DNA of 64,000 nucleotides from Punica granatum (Eukaryota; Streptophyta; Magnoliopsida; Myrtales; Lythraceae), in NCBI RefSeq assembly GCF_007655135.1, contig NC_045134.1, positions 9,506,982-9,570,981 on the forward strand. Direction: 5' to 3'. Shown one piece after another: positions 12,762-23,951 of the stretch (position 1 is the first letter of the stretch; every line of letters begins with the position of its first letter). The notes below the pieces were generated by a model. It made no database searches, was not told the DNA's origin, and saw only the letters and a list, made by a program, of their open reading frames with translations. A program made the position numbers and the translations under genes.

Positions 12762-12809
<48 letters not shown>
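12754..12809 (+). repeat. (CT)n tract in the OSC leader
   Basis: An almost perfect CT run of about 56 bases, directly in the predicted 5' leader. It is followed at 12814 by an ATG opening a 75-codon frame to 13041, a possible upstream ORF. CT-rich leaders are common in plant genes, and similar tracts lie in the leaders of the kinase (23599-23625), TOR1-like and CAS genes here. Confidence 0.8.
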
Positions 12810-12813
<4 letters not shown>

Positions 12814-13248
12814 ATGGCGATCGATCTAATACTCTCTTACATGCATTTTATCCGGAAATCCATCTATGAACATACCTTCCCGATAGTTAAACTAGACGAG
12901 AGTTACGGAACGATCGACGATGTCAATCTTTCTTTCCCAAAAGTAGTTCATGTCAGGGATCATAAACATAGAGATCGATGGGGCCATTTTCCCCCCGCAA
13001 GAAAGTCGATCATTTGCATGTGTATATATAGTAACATATAGACTTATACATTACATATATATATGTGTGTGTGTGTGCGTATGTATGTATATATGTACCG
13101 TTTTCATCGAACAGGTCGATTAAGATTCTGGTTCTTGTTACTTATTATTGTGCAGTTTCGTGCGCTCTTGCGAAACAATATATCGGTGGCAGAGAATAAA
13201 ACATCAATTGGCCACGCGGAAGATTGATTTTTGTTGTCGATCATCATC

Positions 13249-16200
13249 ATGTGGAAGCTGAAGATAGCGGAGGATGGGCCGTGGCTGAGGTCGGTGAACA
13301 ACCACGTGGGGCGTCAGCACTGGGAGTTCGACCCCGATGCCGGTACACCCGAGGAGCGGGCCGCGGTGGAGAGGGCCCGTGAGGAGTTCAAGCTCAACAA
13401 GAAGCGGCTTGGCCAGAAGCAGAGCGCTGATCTCTTGATGAGAATGCAGGCAAGGCAACTAGCTCTCATTCCCTCTCCGTCTCTATATCTAGCAATTTCT
13501 TTCTTCAAACCAACTTAGACTGGTTCACGTGGCTCGACTAAACACTTTTATTTCTTTATTTAAGATTTCAAATTTGAGTCTTGTGAATGGAGAAACTTTA
13601 CAACTGCAAGAGTTTTATCGTTTTAGTAATTCAGCTTAAATCTGAATTAGTTGAGACAGCATTTTGGATACTATACACCATAGGGGGATTAAAAAAAAAA
13701 ACTCTCGTCAATTTCCCTTTCTATATGGGGAAATTGATCAAACGTTGCATTTGTTCTTCAAAACTGAAACTATGAGCGGACACAATTAATATGAGAAAAT
13801 ATGGCACGGAACGATAACTATTATATCCGGACGCCGATCACTAGATTCTATAGTAATGATTATAATTTACCATATATATTAGAAAGTCACCGTCTATAGC
13901 CCAGTACATAAGCCAAAAAATAGCATCCAAAACGTTTGAAATGTATGAGTGTGTTTACGATATTTTTTATTTTATGATTATTTTTATACCATAAATAGAA
14001 TTTATGATTTTTTTTTATTACAAGGGAGGCCCATGGACCTAGCACATTCAAATAGAAATCTCAAATATCTAATAAAAGGGCACGAATAATCCCACTAGAT
14101 ATCGAACATGGGACCTCTTGATCACCAAATGAAAGTGCGCCAGTGCGCTATACCCTCTCTTGATAGAATTCAGAGTTTTAACATAGAACATAATATAAGT
14201 AAAAAAGAAAATATGGAAATTTCTTGTATGTGGACGTGGATATACTTTTTTCTTTTTTTAATTAGCTTTGCCTAAAAAGCTCGAAATGATAAATAAATTG
14301 CGTTTATAATAAAGTCAAATTTTAGAAAATAGAATGGTACTTATCAAATAAAAAAAACCCTCTTAAATAATAGTGTGTATATATATATATATAAAAGAAT
14401 TTGTTAAAAATCATCCTAATAATTTTCATAACTACTCAAAGCGGTATGAGTTGTAATTTTAGTAATATATAAGGTTATTTTATGTTTTTTGGCACGCATT
14501 TTTGGCAATAGTTAGAAATATTTATGCGTAATCAATATTTTTTATTAGTTTATCATTTATATCACCAACGTAATAGTGATTACTCTGCTGCACACATTGT
14601 AACCGGTATATTTTTTTCATTCTGAAGATTAATATTGGTTAAAAAAATGGTGTTATATGTTTTCATAATCTGTTCTTACTAAATACTTTTTTAGAGAGTG
14701 AGTCAAAATTAAGAATTTAATGTGGTAAAGATCAGTAAAATATTTTTTGCTTCAAGTTAGGGGTAAAAAAACAAGAAGAATAAGATAGAAACGGGAAACA
14801 GCATGTGCTTAGGGCGTCAGTTCATGAATTGATATATTGGATTAATTATTAGTTCTCCATCTCTATAGTTTAAATTGACTAGTTGAAAAGAAAACAAGCA
14901 CAGCGTAGTCAAATACAGTCCCGTTTTAAAATCAAACTAAAACGGTTGTGAATTTGATTCTCAACAGTAAAATTTCTCTCACTTTTTATTTACCTTACAT
15001 TGTCTTGAATTAATCCAGAAAATCATGTAGGTTAGGTGAGTATAAGGAATCTGTCTATCCGTATGCGTGTGTGTAAATATTGATAAACTTTTGGGCAATA
15101 TATATTATACTTGATTGAGAAGTTCCCTCACCTAATTTATTAACCCCAAGAAAAAGAAAAAAAAAGTAAAGAAGAAAAATTTTCCTACCTCAAATGAACC
15201 AAATTCTTATTTTTCCTTTTGGGTTGGTGGATAGTTCAATAACTTAACCAGTAGTGGCAAGTAGTCCACTAGCCTTTGGTCTGCTATATAATTATTATTA
15301 TTATATAGTAGACCAAAAATTTATCGTAAATCTGGAAAAATTCTAATATACCTTGCATGTACAATACCTAAGGTTGCCCTCACCATTAGATTGGGTTGGC
15401 CTACCCTTGCTAAATAGACATGATTCAACAGTGATCGAGTTTCTGATATCTTTTTTTTTTTTTAATAAGTTTTCACAGAGTCAATTCTGTATCTGAGTGG
15501 GACCATAGGAGTTATGGAGACTAGTTTTCCGGGTTAAGCATATCAAATCAAATCACGGCAAGTACGAATGCGCAAAATTTATTATTGACCGACTATCTGT
15601 CCGCTGAGAAGTTGGGCCCAACCCATCGACGGCTGGTCAACAATCTGGTCCTAAAGAATTTTGATCTGAAAGGGATTGTTTGAGATTTTGATAGATGGGT
15701 AATGTTTTCCACAAAAATTGTTTTCCAATATTTCATGTATTCGGTTTGCCGAAAACTTTACCATTGGTTGGTGCGGTGCGAACACTCGATAAACACCTTT
15801 AAATGATTTACGATCGTCGGTTTTATAAGTTACCATGCCTCAGTTTCACATGATAATTCTCCTCTAAACGTGCCAAGGAATGGCCGCCAGCGGGCTCAGC
15901 CGACGTCACGACTTTGACAACTTCGATTGTGTCTACGAAAATTGACACTTTATTAGCACGTTTTATCTGATCTCCAAAATGTATCTTCTGGTCACAGCTG
16001 ACCGTGGAGAACTCTTGTGGGCCCATACCGGCGGCTGTGAAGGTGGAGGACACAGAGGACTTGACCGAGGATGCCGTGACCACCACCCTGAGGCGGGCCA
16101 TCAGCTTCTACTCCCAGCTTCAGGCCCATGACGGCCACTGGCCCGCAGAGAACGCCGGCCCGTTGTTCTTCCTCCCTCCTCTGGTATACTCATCCCTTCC

Positions 16201-19200
16201 TTCACTAGTTACTTTCCGTAAATTTGATCGCATCAACGGATATAGCTTGTGAAGTCGTGCTCGGTACGAATGGAAGAACATGTTACATAATTGGTATCTT
16301 TGTAGAAAATGACGCCCTTGCTTTGGATTTTCGGAGCTGTTCGCACTTGTTTGTGCTAGATGTGACATTATTATGAGTTACCGGGATGACTGTACGTGCA
16401 ATGCAGGTCATGGCACTGTACATCACAGGTGCGATCAATGCCATCTTCTCGGAGGAGCACAAGAAGGAAATCAAGCGCTACATTTACAACCATCAAGTAC
16501 GTATCCGATTGATATTACACGCAGTTCACAGTGACCGTGTTATGCTCGGTGTTATGATGGTTATTCGTCTGATTCTTCTTTTATGTCTCGAACCGAGATC
16601 ATCATCCCATGTTTATCTTGGTTTTCTGGTTTTTCCTTGATATATGCAGAATGAGGATGGAGGGTGGGGATTCCACATAGAGGGCCACAGTACGATGTTC
16701 GGGTCGTCCCTCAGCTACATTGCCCTGAGGCTGCTCGGCGAGGGGCCCGATGATGGAGAGGATAATGCTATGGAAAGAGGCAGGAATTGGATTCTTGACC
16801 ATGGGGGTCTTGTGGCAACACCCTCGTGGGGAAAGTTTTGGCTCACGGTATATATACGGCTTCACAATCCAGCTTTTCATTTGAAAACCATTCATTTCTT
16901 ACCTTAGTCTTGGGTCGACCTGCTGTGGCATAGTCAATTGTCATGTACTACCACATAGTTCATTTTGGCAGGTTCGAGTTTTCGGCACTGTTATTAAAGT
17001 TTTTTAGCCTCTTCTAGACATCACTGACGTATCTTCCTTTCGTCTGCAATTCTTTTAGGTACTTGGAGTCTATGAATGGTCGGGTTGCAACCCGCTGCCC
17101 CCGGAGTTCTGGCTCCTCCCGAAGCTCTTCCCTATTCATCCAGGTTCACAAAGCCCAGCAAAAACCGAATCTCTTACGATTCATTTTCTGCATACTGAGT
17201 TGAGTCAAAATCTTATTCCCTCTTGTGCATAAAACTTCAGGGAAGATGTTGTGTTATTGCCGTCTGGTTTACATGCCGATGTCGTACTTATATGGGAAGA
17301 AATTCGTGGGCCCAATCACGAGACTGGTGCTATCACTGAGACAAGAGCTCTACACCGAACCATATCATGAAGTAAACTGGAACAAAGCACGAAGCACCGT
17401 CGCAAAGGTATCCTCGAGATTCAGATAAATATTTTGTTCACATAAGTTTGTCGTGCTCACGGAGTTGTGTTTAATCAGGAGGATCTGTACTACCCACATC
17501 CTCTGGTGCAAGATATGCTGTGGGGCTTCCTTCACCATGTCGCCGAGCCACTCCTCAAGAGATGGCCATTTTCTATGCTGCGAGAGAAGGCACTGAAAAT
17601 CGCTATTGATCACGTCCATTACGAGGACATCAACAGCAGATATCTCTGCATTGGATGCGTGGAAAAGGTATAAAACAAAAATTGCAGCTCTGATACCGTG
17701 ATAAGCATCGCTTTAACAGTTACCATGTTAACCATCATCGGTTTTGCCTTTAGATAATGACATATATCGTGATGAAACTAATTGCAGGTTTTGTGCCTAC
17801 TTGCTTGCTGGGTCGAAGACCCGAATTCGGAGGCATACAAGCTTCACTTAGCACGAATTCCCGATTATTACTGGCTAGCTGAAGATGGGCTTAAGATGCA
17901 GGTGACTAAAATATTCAATTGTAATAAAACTAGGCCCGGTTAACAATATCGACAGTGAACTAATCAAGTTCTACACATCATGCAGACCTTCGGGTGTCAA
18001 ATGTGGGATGAAGGATTTGCTATACAAGCAATCATGTCGAGCAATCTCTCGGAAGAGTATGGACCCACCTTGAGGAAGGCTCATGATTTCGTAAAAGCTT
18101 CCCAGGTAAGATCTATGTGCGATCACGTCAAACCATTCCTTCATCAGATCTTAATCTTAAGCTCTTAATATCAGCAGAGTAGCCCAATCAAACTGAAACA
18201 TGTTTGTTTTGAAGGTCCAGGATAACCCATCAGGCGACTTCGAGGCAATGTATAGGCATACATCGAAGGGCGCGTGGACATTCTCGATGCAAGATCACGG
18301 CTGGCAGGTCTCTGACTGCACCTCAGAAGGACTCAAGGTATCATGGCGGCACATCCATTATACTTGTTTATGTTCCAATACATAGCAAGTCCTTTTAACT
18401 GTTCCCATAACCAATCGTCCCGGCTCTTTTGCAGACTGCATTGCTATTCTCTCAAATGCCGCCGGAACTTGTTGGCGAAAAGATGGAGACCGAGCGCTTT
18501 TACGATGCTGTGAATGTTATCCTTTCCCTACAAGTAAGTGTTTAAAATATTCGTGCTGTTAAACTTCAGTTGTTTCTCCGCAAATTTAGTTAAAGCCTTT
18601 AAATTCTCCCTGCAGAGCGAAAATGGCGGTTTTCCCGCTTGGGAACCACAGAGAGCTTACAGTTGGTTAGAGGTAATGCTTCTGACGAATGTGAAAAGCT
18701 TAATTGATTCCATAGCCCCTGTTTTAAACCATTTCAATGGAGATGGGCATTGCCCGAGCCGCATCCTTACGTAGAAGTTTTTCATTTGGTCGTCTTTCTG
18801 CAGAAATTCAACCCTACAGAGTTCTTCGAGGACACCCTTATCGAGAGAGAGTAAGTATTCTAATGCCTCTTTCGGTACATAGAATTGTAAAGTGAATGAA
18901 ACCGAACCGTCTTCCTGCCTCATCTGGCAGTTCTGTTCCGTGATTTTTGTGTTCCAGTATTCGCGACACAGCCTAAAGAAGTTATGTCATTGACATCCCG
19001 AGTAACGGTTCCCTACATATGCTTACAAGTCTCTTGAATTTACTTAGGTACGTGGAGTGCACATCATCGGCAATTCAAGGACTCACGCTATTCAAGAAGT
19101 TGCATCCCAAACACCGTCGGAAGGAAATTGAGAGTTCCATTGCAAGGGCAGTTCGTTACATAGAGGAGACGCAGAATCCTGATGGATCATGGTAGGACAC

Positions 19201-19906
19201 TGAGCAAAGCTTTTCTCCTCTCTCTAACAATATGCACCATATAGTCCGACTTACGATACTTTAACGAATCAGGTACGGCTGTTGGGGAATTTGCTATACA
19301 TACGGGACTTGGTTCGCTGTAGAAGGGCTAGCGGCATGTGGTAAAACGTACCGAAACAGTCCAGCCCTGAGAAAAGCCTGCGAGTTCTTACTGTCGAAGC
19401 AATTGCCCTGTGGTGGATGGGGAGAGAGCTATTTGTCAAGCCAAAACAAGGTTCGATATTGAATGCCCCATAAGTGTTTTCTCACTGAAGAACATTCTCT
19501 ATGGTCTTCTAATTGCTCGACTCGTAACAGGTCTACACGAATTTGGAAGGCAACCGAGCAAATCTGGTACATACAGCATGGGCGCTCTTATCCCTCATCG
19601 ACGCAGGACAGGTTCGTAACAAGTTCATGCATTAACTGTAACGACAGATACCCAACTCAAGTTTGGGTCACATTCATGAGCTAAAATCGGACTTTGATGT
19701 TTTGGGAACAGGCGGATATCGACCCGACCCCAATCCACCATGGAGTCAAAGTGCTCATCAATACACAGATGGAGGATGGCGACTTCCCTCAACAGGAAAT
19801 TACTGGAGTTTTCATGAGGAACTGTACATTAAACTACTCGTCCTTCAGAAATATATTCCCAATCTGGGCAATCGGAGAGTACCGAAGGCGTGTTCTCTTT
19901 GCATAA
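13249..19906 (+). CDS. Oxidosqualene cyclase, lupeol/amyrin-synthase type
   Basis: Cyclises 2,3-oxidosqualene to a pentacyclic triterpene alcohol at the ER membrane. Exons: 13249-13449, 15998-16183, 16407-16496, 16650-16847, 17059-17143, 17241-17407, 17479-17667, 17788-17901, 17986-18105, 18215-18337, 18435-18533, 18616-18672, 18804-18850, 19048-19191, 19273-19450, 19531-19611, 19712-19906. They join in frame to 757 aa, the normal OSC length, starting MWKLKIAE as in the family. The product-steering motif is MLCYCR (Leu257), the lupeol-synthase form; beta-amyrin synthases have MWCYCR. The catalytic motif is DCTSE (Asp484) instead of the usual DCTAE. QW-type repeats are present ([15 protein letters not shown]). 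Intron 1 (2.5 kb) begins with GC rather than GT. The final two CAS exons are one exon here. No stop or frameshift is seen. The exact product cannot be read from sequence; lupeol, amyrins or a mixture are possible. Confidence 0.93.
14005..14165 (-). mobile_element. tRNA-derived SINE in intron 1 of the OSC
   Basis: On the minus strand the head reads GGGTATAGCGCACTGGCGC (A box) followed by GGTCCCATGTTCGATATC (B box), then a short body and a 3' end TTGTAATAAAAAAAA. Pol III-like promoter boxes plus the A tail identify a plant SINE, inserted antisense to the gene. Confidence 0.65.
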
Positions 19907-20850
19907 TACCCCAAGGCCCGAAGAGTAAATACATAATATCTAGCCTGAAGAGTTAATACTTTAAAGGAGTTAAGAAGTACGTCGATACCAGAATAAGCCT
20001 GACAGAAGAGATGTAAGGCAATGCCAATTACAGTTATTTTCTACGAGCAAAACATGTTCATCATAAGAATAAGCAATATCTATGTTCTCCACGCAAGGTG
20101 TGAAGATTTGGAATCGTGTAAAGACATGTTGTATCAAATTTGTTAAATTTATGTGTTATGTATATCTACCCCGTGATGAATAACAGACCGTCAGTTTCTT
20201 GATGCAAGCAAATTTATTTTACTCGATTTTCACCCGCCCTTTCTTCATTTTCTCCTCTTTTTAGTTCAGGTTGAGTTGAGCATCCACATTGATGGAGTCA
20301 AACCTTGAGTTGGAGCGAGTCCTGAGCAATCAAGCTTCTGTTCGGACAACAGGATTATATAACTATACCCCCATTTCTCAAACTATAGCTACAGCCTAAC
20401 TCGAGCACAGTCGAGCTTGGAAATCAGAATCAATCTCGGGAACAAGTTCGTCTTTAAATCCAGCAAAATCGAACTAAAGTAGTTGAGTACCACTTCGAAC
20501 TGAATTTGAATCCGAAAAAGCAATAGGAATCAAGCTTTAGTCATTTTAGGTACAAACACTAGGAGCTGAGACCAGCTCGAACCTCGCATTGTATCGATTT
20601 GACTCGGCTGAACAGTTTAGACTCATCTGGCATCATAAAAAAGTGAAAAGAAGGAAAACGTACTGGACAATTTTGAGGGGGTTTTACCTCCAAGCAAAAT
20701 GGATGATTCAGAGAACAATGGCCATCATGCTTTCACAAAAGTCCTCATGACTTCATAAGACAGCATGAAGCGATCACCGTAACAGAAGCTCGGACATTGG
20801 GTCAGACAGATAAAAAAAAAAAGGACCAACCTAAACAGGAAAGAGGCCAT
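19907..20850. other. 3' flanks of OSC (+) and PFD1 (-), convergent
   Basis: Holds the 3' UTRs of two converging genes. No additional coding potential. 20280-20640 is rich in GAGTC/GACTC words, possibly an old SINE body, without boundaries I can define. Confidence 0.6.
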
Positions 20851-22946
20851 TTACATTACAGACATTGACATGATCTGATGAGCAAGGCCTGGGTCTTGCT
20901 GCAGAAGTTCTCTCCAGTTATTCTCTACCTCTTTGCTCTGCTTCTCAAGGTACTCCTTCGAAGCCTGTGCAAAGAAGACAGCTCTTTAAACACACAGCAA
21001 GATCGAGAAACAAAATTCTATGCAGATATCTAATCATATTGAAATCCTTAATCAACTTCTGTTAATGACCATAATCCAAATACTACGAATGCAAAAAAGA
21101 AGAAGAAACAGTTTGTAAAGCGGTTTCCATATCAAGTGAGTGATTGATGATTGCTTACGGTCTAACAAAAATAAAAAATGAATATTCTTCTGGGACCAGT
21201 TCCAGATTTAAGCAAGAATAAAAATGCACAATAATTCCCAACTAAAACTCCAAAAATAAAATTGATTTTCGTTATTTCAGAAGAGAAGTGACAGAACGTT
21301 CACTCTAGACTACAGAATCAACTCTCTCCCTGACAGCAGGTCCAACAAGCTGCAGTGGCACCAGGAAAGAAATAAAAATAAAATTAACAAAAGAGAAGCT
21401 GAATAGTAACGAAATGTATCTGAAGCATAGTGCTTGGTAATTAAGCAGGAGAAGCCTTCTCTTCTTGGAATTATCAGTTTCACCAGAAAGAAATGAGATA
21501 TACCTGTAATGTGGCTATAGCAGCCTCACTATCCTTCAGCTTCTGTTCCTGCTCATTCATCAAAATTGTCTTGGGCTCCAAAATGAAACTGCATTTTACA
21601 TGCACACACGCGCACACAGTTTTAGAATGTATTCAACCACCAAAATAATTTCATCAACAATGGTTCAGTTTGATTTGTGAATCTGTTACAAAATACATCT
21701 GGAACCGGTACTCACGTTCTTCCTGCAGGACAATAACCGAGAGAAACATCAGATGGGGTGATGCCAGCCAGAAAAATACTTCCAAAGTCATATAAAGCAA
21801 GTCACTATGAACATGAAAATAGAATTAGTATCGTTGTTATACCTACGGACTTGTATGTATTGGTATCGTTAGGCAGCTGCTTTAGCTCCTCCAAGGTCAA
21901 ATATGCACGCTTCTTTTCCCATTCTTTATTTCGTAGCTGATTTTGAACCTAGAGAGCAAGAATTCATATCCCTGATTGAGTATAAGTTGATAACTTGGCT
22001 GAACATGCCATTTCAAGAATGTTGAATGAGTTATGCAACTTATACATGCAAATGCGGTACTTAGTAATTCAATCCTTATCAGATATTGAAAGTTTCCATG
22101 TAGATTGACTGATGTTTCATATGCTCAACCTTCCACAAATGGGTTTCATCGCGAGTTTCATCATTCCTGACCAGAAAAAAAATGCAGGACTCGGATCTCC
22201 ATCCATAACACTGAGTTTCTTGTCCACAATCGGAAGACTATGCTAATCCATCAGTGTATCCTTTCAATCACAGAGCTAAGTACACGATTCAATACTCAGT
22301 TTCTAGACTGGGTATAATCGACATGTTTCTACCGGTTCTAGACAGCGGAAAGAACTGGACAAAGGACAGAAAAACGTTCAGGCACTCAAAGGTTCCCCAT
22401 AAAAATACCAAAAAACTTCCCAGAACAATCATCATCAACAAAAGATCCACAATCTCAAGTCACCCCTATCACAAAACTAACGAAGGAGAATGAGTAAGAA
22501 GCTGCAAATAAAATCTAACTGAAATTACTGGCAATGAAAGAAACACTACAGAGACTGAAACATGAAGAAGTTACATAGGAACGGATATAACTGAAATTGG
22601 AAGAATGAAATCAGGAAAAAAAGCCAAAACATCACTAACCTGCTTCAATTTGCCCGTGTTCTCGATCATACGAGATTGAATCTCCATAAAGGCCTAAAAT
22701 TTCAACACATCACCCAAAACCCAGAAATAGATCAATCAACCAATCACCCTTCCTTCAACGTGAACCCACCAAAAGAAATTGAAGAACATCACATAAACAA
22801 GAGGCCGACATATCTCGACAAATTTATTCCCTTTCTGGGCTGATTAGTACCCTAAGCGGCCAAGAAAGAGAAACCCAATTTCCCAGAAGAGGGGATAGAG
22901 AGAGAGAGAGAGAGAGGCTTACAGCTCTGTTAGCTTCGTCGGCCAT
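20851..22946 (-). CDS. PFD1: Prefoldin subunit 1
   Basis: A beta-type subunit of the hexameric prefoldin co-chaperone, which hands nascent tubulin and actin to the CCT chaperonin in the cytosol. Exons in coding order (minus strand): 22946-22923, 22693-22640, 21948-21843, 21722-21716, 21588-21504, 20964-20851. They join in frame to 129 aa, from MADEANRA to IMSMSVM, matching plant PFD1 in length and both termini. The two long helices with heptad pattern (AFMEIQ...KLKQVQNQLRNKE, and EQEQKLKDSEAAIATLQASKEYLEKQ) flank the beta-hairpin region (YKSVGRTFILEPKT). The fourth exon is only 7 nt (GAAGAAC) and supplies the conserved Gly-Arg-Thr; without it the frame is lost. Convergent with the OSC and divergent from the kinase gene. 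Expected to be constitutive. Confidence 0.93.
21716..21722 (-). other. PFD1: 7-nt microexon of PFD1
   Basis: On the minus strand CTGCAG|GAAGAAC|GTGAGT: a good acceptor and a good donor around 7 bases. It completes G (GG|GA split), R and T (AC|T) between exons ending in TCCGTAG and starting TTTCATTTTGG, restoring the family's SVGRTF motif. Confidence 0.85.
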
Positions 22947-23951
22947 GTTCTTCTTCCACTGTACTGAGAAAGAATGACGGGTGGGGTTTTCCCTCGTCGG
23001 GCTGTCTGCTTTGCTGCTGACTGACTCGGGTCTGAGCTTTCGGTGTATCGGCCGCGAAGGGTCTCTCTCTTTGTGGGGGACAGGGGGAGGGAGTTGGATG
23101 CAATTTGGCCGAAATTCAGGAGCCAAAGTGTAATTTCACCATCCCAAGCTCTTCCATATTTGGCTTCAGTTCAGTCCCGGCTCCCACTGACTGAACTGAT
23201 TCAGGAAAGATCGGTTTTTTTTATTCATTTATTTATTTTTATTTTATTTTTTTTGTTGGGGTCATCGTCATGGAATCATCCACCCATGGCCATGAGTAAA
23301 CAAACAAGAACATGCGAATCATAGGCAAGGCAGGACAGGGAGGGCGAGTCAAAGGTCAAACTTGTGGGTGCACATGTCCGCTGTCCGAAAAGGGTACTGT
23401 TTTGATTTGGGCATGAATGTTTCGGCAAATTTCTCCATTTTCGCTAATTTCTCCATTTCTTTCCCCCATTTTTTTTTCTTTTTCTTTTGGGTTGGCTGGA
23501 ATTGATTGATGCGTTTGGTTTGGCGTTTTCGGCGGCTATCCCTTCGAACCCCAAGAGACCCCATCAGCCCCAACGGTTCCCTTACAAGAGCACGACACCT
23601 CTCTCTCTCTCTCTCTCTCTCTGTTCTTCTGCTTTTACTCTCTCTCTCTCCCCCCACTGGTTCAGCATTCGTTCTGCGCTTATTTCTCTTCCGGGTAGAA
23701 GATAGTGTGACTCGTTCTCGAATGATCCGAGGTTGATACCCAGACGGTTAGAGGTGCCCTCCGGTTTGGATCTTGATCCTTTCCTTCATATACTCGATAA
23801 TTGATCCGCTGGGTGCCCCCGAGTGAAGAGTTTTTCCATTTGTTCCCTTCACGGGGATGCCCAATGTGTGAAGAAGGGCCGCTTGAATCGTTAATGGGAC
23901 CTTAAGATGAAAAGCAAAACCGCACCTGGGTTCGGGTTTGGCCTCGGATTC
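22947..23951. promoter_or_regulatory. Divergent promoter region between PFD1 and the kinase gene
   Basis: About 1 kb separates the PFD1 start (minus) from the kinase start (plus), so both promoters must lie here. On the kinase side the leader contains a (CT)n run at 23599-23625 and CTCTCTCTCTCCCCCC at about 23639. Centre (23210-23255) is T-rich. No clear TATA box for either gene, typical of housekeeping promoters. Confidence 0.6.

Noticed and set aside
14370..14395. TA-repeat as a regulatory element in OSC intron 1
   Set aside because: A short (TA)n run of the kind seen throughout the window; no supporting feature.
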